The notes under the pieces were generated by a model that searched no databases, had not been told where the DNA came from, and saw only the letters and a list, made by a program, of their open reading frames with translations. Position numbers and translations under genes: made by a program. From the NCBI GenBank assembly GCA_946480965.1, contig CAMLMI010000191.1, positions 1-8,586 of the forward strand: DNA of 8,586 bases. Direction: 5' to 3'. Position 1 is the stretch's first letter, and each line of letters opens with the position of its first letter. The DNA comes from an uncultured Verrucomicrobiales bacterium (lineage in GTDB: Bacteria; Verrucomicrobiota; Verrucomicrobiae; Limisphaerales; CANJSG01). Of this stretch, positions 5,349 through 8,586 are shown in pieces.

Positions 5349-5726
5349 ATGCCGAAAGATTATCTCAAGGACTACGCCAGCCTCCGCCAACAGCTGGAAA
5401 AGGAACGCACCCTCATCGTCCAGCGTTTGACCGCGATCAACACCGCGCTGGGCTCGACCACCGAGCCGACCGCTGTCGCTGCAAAACCGGCCAAAACTCC
5501 CAAGGCTCCGGCCAAACGGAAGCAGGCCCGCAACGCCTTGTCGCTCCGAGAGGCCGTGTTCCAGGCGGTCAAATCCAAGCCGCTGACCAAGGAAGAGATC
5601 CACGCCGCCGTGCAGAAGCTCGGCTACGTCTTCACCACCAAGAAGCCCATCGCCTCGATCAACACCGTGCTCTACGGCTCCAAGCCCAAGTTCAAGGCGC
5701 AGGACGGCAAGTTCTCCGCTCCTTGA
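5349..5726 (+). CDS. Small HARE-HTH-like winged-helix protein
   Basis: This 125-residue protein has three parts. Residues 3-35 are a predicted coiled-coil helix (YLKDYASLRQQLEKERTLIV onward). Residues 40-62 are a basic Ala/Pro/Lys linker (KPAKTPKAPAKRKQAR). Residues 63-125 are a compact domain whose pattern (SLREAVFQAVKSKPLTKEEI, then LGYVFTTKKPIASINTVLYG and FKAQDGKFSAP) resembles the HARE-HTH winged helix found in DNA-associated proteins. A small nucleoid-associated or regulatory DNA-binding protein is likely; no target can be named. An in-frame ATG at 5322 exists, but MPKDYL at 5349 is the better start. No good Shine-Dalgarno is seen. The gene ends 5 bp before a strong terminator shared with the convergent hicBA operon. 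It lies just beyond the inferred right limit of the mobile module, so it is probably backbone. Confidence 0.72.
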   Translation: MPKDYLKDYASLRQQLEKERTLIVQRLTAINTALGSTTEPTAVAAKPAKTPKAPAKRKQARNALSLREAVFQAVKSKPLTKEEIHAAVQKLGYVFTTKKPIASINTVLYGSKPKFKAQDGKFSAP

Positions 5727-5731
5727 AGCAC

Positions 5732-5763
5732 AAAGAAGCCCGACCAATCGGTCGGGCTTCTTT
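5732..5763. terminator. Bidirectional intrinsic terminator
   Basis: A perfect 14-bp stem, AAAGAAGCCCGACC (5732-5745) with GGTCGGGCTTCTTT (5750-5763), encloses the loop AATC. Its T-rich 3' side and A-rich 5' side make it work in both directions. It lies 5 bp after the plus-strand gene ending at 5726 and 1 bp from the hicA stop at 5765. Confidence 0.92.
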
Positions 5764-5764
5764 G

Positions 5765-5989
5765 CTAGAGGAGTTCGCGGAAATCGTCTTCGTCCAGTCC
5801 GGCCTGTTTCAGGATCTTCTTCATCAAACCGCGTTTGATGTCTTCCCCATGATCCGGCACCACCGTCTGGCGACGGGTGGTCGGGTTGAAGAAGAGCCGA
5901 TGGCTTCCCCTCTGGCTGTCCTCGACAAAACCGGCCTTGAACAGGGCTTTGACGAGTTTCTTGACGTGCAGCGTGGGCAGCCGGATCAC
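5765..5989 (-). CDS. hicA: HicA family toxin (mRNA interferase)
   Basis: This 74-residue protein has the double-stranded-RNA-binding-like HicA fold. The N-terminal helix LHVKKLVKALFKAGF is followed by QRGSHRLFFNP with the catalytic His30, then TVVPDHGEDIKRGLMKKILK, and ends QAGLDEDDF. HicA cleaves mRNA and stops growth until neutralised by HicB. The ATG overlaps the hicB stop region by 4 bp (5986-5989), so translation is coupled. The order hicB then hicA is the less common one but is known. All expected residues are present, so it is probably functional. It probably stabilises this element. Confidence 0.92.
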   Translation of the reverse strand: MIRLPTLHVKKLVKALFKAGFVEDSQRGSHRLFFNPTTRRQTVVPDHGEDIKRGLMKKILKQAGLDEDDFRELL

Positions 5990-6246
5990 GCGAGTTTCGG
6001 CAACCGCACCGACATCGGGAACACGAAGCCGCGCTTGGCCCGCTTCTCGACCGGAAACGCTTCGCCCCGCTGGAACAGACCGATCAGGTAGCAGTTCACG
6101 GCTTCAGAGGCTCGCGCCATGACTTCGTCCACGGTTTCACCTTGGGTGAAGCAGCCCGGCAACGCCGGCACTTCCGCCCAAAATCCTCCTTCTACCGCTG
6201 GATGCACACGGACTGTGTATTGATAAATATCCATGTCCTTTATCAT
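5986..6246 (-). CDS. hicB: HicB family antitoxin
   Basis: This 86-residue protein is a short HicB. The partial RNase-H-like fold is seen in YTVRVHPAVEGGFWAEVPAL followed by PGCFTQGETVDEVMARASEA and VNCYLIGLFQRGEAFP, the classic HicB pattern of aromatic strand, PGC-x-T-x-G-x-T and long helix. The last 25 residues are basic and lack an obvious helix-turn-helix or ribbon-helix-helix, so autoregulation may need the HicAB complex. The first ATG is at 6246; a second in-frame ATG at 6234 (MDIYQYTV) with AAAGGA just before it is a possible alternative. TTGCAG and TATGAT with an 18-bp spacer lie immediately upstream on the minus strand, so the promoter may abut the start codon. It overlaps hicA by 4 bp. 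Confidence 0.92.
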   Translation of the reverse strand: MIKDMDIYQYTVRVHPAVEGGFWAEVPALPGCFTQGETVDEVMARASEAVNCYLIGLFQRGEAFPVEKRAKRGFVFPMSVRLPKLA

Positions 6247-6294
6247 AACATACTTGCGGCCATTTCTGCAACGAGCCCATCGATAGCTCCGAGT

Positions 6295-6580
6295 CCAAGG
6301 TGGCCCACCGCCAGGTGGCCAAAGGTGGCCGTCCGCAAGGACCTACAAACAGGGTTTGTAGGGGTGCCACGGGCACCGACTGCGGGTTCGCGGCTCAGTG
6401 CCGCGCTACTAGCTCCCCCACGCGTCGTCGTGCAGCGCCCGACTTCGGCGCTTTTCCTATCGGCTAGCGGGTTCCACTGTCCTAACCGGATCAGTCTCAC
6501 CAAAACCGCCGAAGTCGGCCGCTCCGGCCTATCGGCCTCCACTCCGACGCGTGGGGGGTGCTGGCGCACGGCCACCTTGG
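6295..6580. repeat. Nested long inverted repeats (286 bp)
   Basis: Successive perfect arms nest around a centre near 6480. CCAAGGTGGCC (6295-6305) pairs with GGCCACCTTGG (6570-6580). CCCCCACGCGTCG (6415-6427) pairs with CGACGCGTGGGGG (6545-6557). CCGACTTCGGCG (6439-6450) pairs with CGCCGAAGTCGG (6507-6518). A further near-perfect arm (14 of 15) lies at about 6322-6336 and 6564-6578. No credible protein is encoded; a minus-strand open frame here follows the repeats. The unit may be a degenerate MITE-like or REP-type element, or a large structured RNA. Confidence 0.75.
6342..6405. repeat. Cluster of three short perfect hairpins (REP-like)
   Basis: CCTACAAAC/GTTTGTAGG with loop AGG (6342-6362) is followed directly by GGTGCC/GGCACC with loop ACG (6363-6377), then CGCGGC/GCCGCG with a 5-nt loop (6389-6405). 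The cluster lies in the left arm of the larger inverted repeat, where the right arm has only about 6 bp, so it looks like an insertion into one arm. Confidence 0.65.
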
Positions 6581-6683
6581 AAAGCACCACTTCGCTAGCG
6601 CGGACGACTTCACCGAGTGCCACCGGCCTCGGCGTCACGACCACCAGCGCCGCGCGCGACCGCGCGCCGACGGGTTCTTCCCC

Positions 6684-6710
6684 ATCTGTGTGAATCTGTG
6701 TTCATCTGTG
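6684..6710. repeat. Three ATCTGTG repeats with 10-bp period
   Basis: ATCTGTG occurs at 6684-6690, 6694-6700 and 6704-6710, exactly 10 bp apart, followed by GTTAAA. I recall similar short ATCTGTG/ATCCGTG arrays as interspersed intergenic repeats in many bacterial genomes; their function is not known to me. A TACAAT -10-like box follows at 6727-6732. Confidence 0.6.
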
Positions 6711-6750
6711 GTTAAACTCCCCATGCTACAATGAAGGTCTTCCGAACCCG

Positions 6751-6891
6751 ATGCCAGCCGCCCCTGCCTCGCCGGCTCGCCCCCGTGCGCATGTCGGCGG
6801 TTCCCCACCGGTCGCCGGCGACCCGGAACGACCGCGCCGAACGCTCCACATGCCAAGGGGGAGCCTTCGTCGTGGCTGGACGGGCGGCTGA
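6751..6891 (+). CDS. Possible 46-residue leader ORF before the coupling ATPase
   Basis: This frame opens at the ATG at 6751 and ends at a TGA (6889-6891) 9 bp before, and in the same frame as, the ATPase gene. The product is Pro/Arg-rich (it begins MPAAPASPARPRAHVGGSPP), with no recognisable domain. GAAGG at 6733-6737 is a weak ribosome site at long spacing. It could be a short leader peptide, an inactivated N-terminal extension of the ATPase, or not a gene. No other gene is visible between 6247 and 6900. Confidence 0.22.
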   Translation: MPAAPASPARPRAHVGGSPPVAGDPERPRRTLHMPRGSLRRGWTGG

Positions 6892-6900
6892 CCTCGGGCC

Positions 6901-8187
6901 ATGCAACCCTTCCATCTCATCCTCGGAAACCGCCTCGGCTGGGACTCCCCGGTCCCTTTCGGCCTGGGCCTCGACGATCTCCGCCGCCACCTCTACGTCG
7001 TCGGCCAGACCGGTGTGGGCAAATCCACCCTGCTCAAGAACCTTCTCATCCAGCACATCGCCGCCGGTCACGGCGTCGGCCTCATCGATCCCCACGGCGA
7101 TCTCGCCGAGGAATTCCTCGCCCACATCCCCTCCCATCGCGCCCGCGACCTCTGCTACTTCAATCCGGGCGATCTCGAAAATCCCCCGGCCTTCAATCCC
7201 TTGGATGGCGTCCCGCCCGATCAACGGCACCTCGCCGCCTCCGGCATCGTCGGGGCCTTCCGCAGCCTGTGGGCGGATTCGTGGGGGCCTCGGCTCGAAT
7301 ACATCCTCCACCATGCCGTCGCCGCGTTGCTGGAATGTCCCGGCAGCACCCTCCTCTGGGTCAACCGCCTCCTGACCGATCCCACGTTCCGCGAACGGAT
7401 CCTCCGCCAGGTCCACGATCCCTTTCTGCGCGACTTCTGGATCAACGAATACAACCGCTACGATCCCCGCTTCCAACGCGAGGCCATCGCGCCCATCCAG
7501 AACAAGCTCGGCCAGTTCCTCCAGTCCCCCGCCATCCGCCACATCCTCGGCCAGGCCAAGAGCCGCATCGACCTCCCGTTCCTCATGGATCGCGAACGCA
7601 TCTTCATCGCCAACCTCTCCAAGGGACGTCTCGGCCACGACAAGGCCAACCTGCTTGGCTCGCTTCTGGTGAACCAGTTCCAGTTGGCCGCAATGGCCCG
7701 CGCCACCCAACCCGAGACGGAGCGCAAGGACTTCCATCTGTTCGTGGACGAGTTCCAGAACTTCGCGACCGACGCCTTCGCCTCCATCCTGGCCGAGGCC
7801 CGCAAGTATCGCCTCTGCCTCACGCTCTCGCATCAATACCTCGACCAGGTCGCGCTGCCGATCCGCCAGGCCGTCTTCGGCAACGTCGGCTCCCTCCTCG
7901 CCTTCCGCGTCGGCCACGACGACGCCCACGCCCTTCAGCGCCAGTTCGGCGACGAGTTCCAGGCCCGCCAGTTCGTCGAACTCGGCCGCTTCCAGCTCCT
8001 CGCCAAGATCCTCGAAAACGGCGAACCCTCCTCCCCCTTCCGCGCCAGCTCCCTCCCGGCGGAAGCCTCCAAACGCCGTCGAGTCTCTAAACACATCAAA
8101 GCGTCCAAGCAGCGGTTCACCCGGCCGAGATCGGATGTGAGCAGGATGTTGAACCGGTGGATCGGAGGCATTGACGAAAACCTGTGA
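6901..8187 (+). CDS. VirD4/TraD-like conjugative coupling ATPase
   Basis: This 428-residue P-loop ATPase belongs to the HerA/FtsK-type superfamily, closest in pattern to the type IV secretion coupling (VirD4/TraG/TraD-like) group. Walker A is GQTGVGKS (35-42) after the strand RRHLYVV; LIDPHGD (61-67) follows, as is usual in this group. Walker B is HLFVDEFQNF (279-288), and LTLSHQYLDQ is the later sensor-like strand. FHHAV-type helices near 132-145 and SKGRLGHDKANLLGSLLVNQ (240-259) also match the family. There are no N-terminal membrane segments, so it is a soluble, VirD4-minimal form that would need a membrane partner. The in-frame TGA at 6889 makes 6901 the first usable ATG. Expected role: ATP-driven delivery of DNA to a conjugation channel. 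No relaxase or mating-pair gene is in the window. Very high GC at third codon positions contrasts with the small ORFs that follow. Confidence 0.85.
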   Translation: MQPFHLILGNRLGWDSPVPFGLGLDDLRRHLYVVGQTGVGKSTLLKNLLIQHIAAGHGVGLIDPHGDLAEEFLAHIPSHRARDLCYFNPGDLENPPAFNPLDGVPPDQRHLAASGIVGAFRSLWADSWGPRLEYILHHAVAALLECPGSTLLWVNRLLTDPTFRERILRQVHDPFLRDFWINEYNRYDPRFQREAIAPIQNKLGQFLQSPAIRHILGQAKSRIDLPFLMDRERIFIANLSKGRLGHDKANLLGSLLVNQFQLAAMARATQPETERKDFHLFVDEFQNFATDAFASILAEARKYRLCLTLSHQYLDQVALPIRQAVFGNVGSLLAFRVGHDDAHALQRQFGDEFQARQFVELGRFQLLAKILENGEPSSPFRASSLPAEASKRRRVSKHIKASKQRFTRPRSDVSRMLNRWIGGIDENL

Positions 8188-8309
8188 CTCATGTGGCGCG
8201 CCTTTCGGTGTGGACAACAATCGAAGTCGCGGAAACGATCACGGGTATCATCCGGTTTGGCGTGGAGCAAACGGATGGACTCATCAAGGAAGGCGGCTCG
8301 GTTGTCTAA
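8184..8309 (+). CDS. Possible 41-residue protein coupled to the ATPase
   Basis: The GTG at 8184 overlaps the ATPase stop (GTGA). The frame runs 41 codons to the TAA at 8307-8309; a second GTG at 8193 is possible. The translation is protein-like, with an amphipathic middle (VWTTIEVAETITGIIRFGVE) and a charged end (TDGLIKEGGSVV). No family is recognised. GC at third positions is about two thirds, below the ATPase. Overlap suggests translational coupling; a competing frame from the ATG at 8191 covers the same DNA. Confidence 0.4.
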   Translation: MTHVARLSVWTTIEVAETITGIIRFGVEQTDGLIKEGGSVV

Positions 8310-8517
8310 CGACCATTCAACGGCAACACCCGCTGGTGTCCTTGTGCAGAATGGAGACTCACCCAAAGACCATCGAGAGACACTTCCGTGCCCAGAATCA
8401 GCATCAAAAGTCCGGCAAGCTGGTGGCGGGATTTCCGAAAACAGTCTGCCATCGAGTGAAGGTCTATCGCCGAAGGTGTTGGACGAGGCTCTGGATGCGT
8501 ATGCCACTCACCAATGA
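8302..8517 (+). CDS. Possible 71-residue hydrophilic protein, TTG start
   Basis: A TTG at 8302 overlaps the stop of the preceding frame and has AAGGAAGG (8286-8293) 8 bp upstream, a good ribosome-binding site. The product begins MSNDHSTATPAGVLVQNGDS and ends SPKVLDEALDAYATHQ; it is hydrophilic and probably partly disordered. The same frame also opens at the ATG at 8191, giving 108 residues, but that N-terminal part is Ser/Arg-rich and unconvincing. Third-position GC is near half, unlike the ATPase, which weakens the call or indicates different ancestry. Confidence 0.38.
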   Translation: MSNDHSTATPAGVLVQNGDSPKDHRETLPCPESASKVRQAGGGISENSLPSSEGLSPKVLDEALDAYATHQ

Positions 8518-8518
8518 A

Positions 8519-8584
8519 ATGGAGGCCAGACTTGAACTGCTCGTCGATTGTTCGCTGCTGATGCCTAAGCGCCGGAATGAATGA
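8519..8584 (+). CDS. Possible 21-residue ORF at the right edge
   Basis: The ATG at 8519 follows the preceding stop by 1 bp and the frame ends at the TGA at 8582-8584. The peptide is MEARLELLVDCSLLMPKRRN plus a final Glu. Its stop overlaps another ATG (8581-8583) that runs out of the window. The pattern fits a chain of coupled small genes, but the length alone makes it unreliable. Confidence 0.18.
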   Translation: MEARLELLVDCSLLMPKRRNE

Positions 8585-8586
8585 GA

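Noticed and set aside
4966..5430. A 154-codon plus-strand frame after the transposase
   Set aside because: It runs through the module end and into the HARE-like gene in a different frame, with no domain and no conserved-looking pattern.
6243..6644. A 133-codon minus-strand frame upstream of hicB
   Set aside because: Its sequence is made of the inverted repeats and hairpins at 6295-6580 and has no protein-like pattern.
6712..8220. A 502-codon open frame on the minus strand
   Set aside because: It is antisense to the coupling ATPase, whose Walker motifs establish the plus strand as coding; its Glu/Val/Gly-rich translation is typical of a shadow frame.

Overview
This is a GC-rich bacterial accessory region, probably part of a plasmid or an integrative element. 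The base composition and mosaic gene style would suit a Verrucomicrobiota/Planctomycetota-like host, but that is a weak impression; no marker gene here fixes the taxon. In favour of a mobile replicon are a replication-initiator-like winged-helix gene followed at once by three 22-bp iteron-like repeats, a hicBA toxin-antitoxin pair, a VirD4/TraD-like coupling ATPase, an orphan phage-type cytosine methyltransferase, and an insertion made of a tyrosine recombinase and an IS91-family transposase.

Layout. From 1 to 791 (minus strand) lies a gene that runs off the left edge. It has a conserved DNA-binding-like centre flanked by low-complexity stretches encoded by a helically phased array of TTCCGAA/TTCGGAA heptamers. 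An 81-bp divergent promoter gap follows, then the initiator-like gene (873-1244), the iteron-like array (1230-1295), an ATG-less acidic open frame (1289-1438) and the methyltransferase (1439-2098). From 2114 to about 5278 there is a composite insertion: two identical 309-bp, apparently non-coding units in tandem, then the recombinase (2823-3695) and the IS91-type transposase (3699-4901). Then come a small HARE-HTH-like protein (5349-5726), a terminator shared with the convergent hicBA operon (5765-6246, minus), a 650-bp non-coding zone of nested inverted repeats and short tandem repeats, the coupling ATPase (6901-8187), and a run of very small, tightly overlapping possible genes up to the right edge.

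Main observation. The two 309-bp units split a site which, rejoined without them, reads as two 11-bp inverted arms (ATGGCGCACAA and TTGTGCGACAT, 10 of 11 complementary) around a 6-bp centre (ACTATA). This is the 11-6-11 plan of Xer/dif recombination sites, and it lies 63 bp upstream of the recombinase start codon. The right arm recurs (TTGTGCGACAC, 5268-5278) beyond the transposase, so the recombinase/IS91 module itself may be a third unit in the same array. This points to an integron-like or Xer-site-using cassette system that stacks units beside its own recombinase. The dyad and repeat boundaries are read directly from the sequence; the mechanism is inference.
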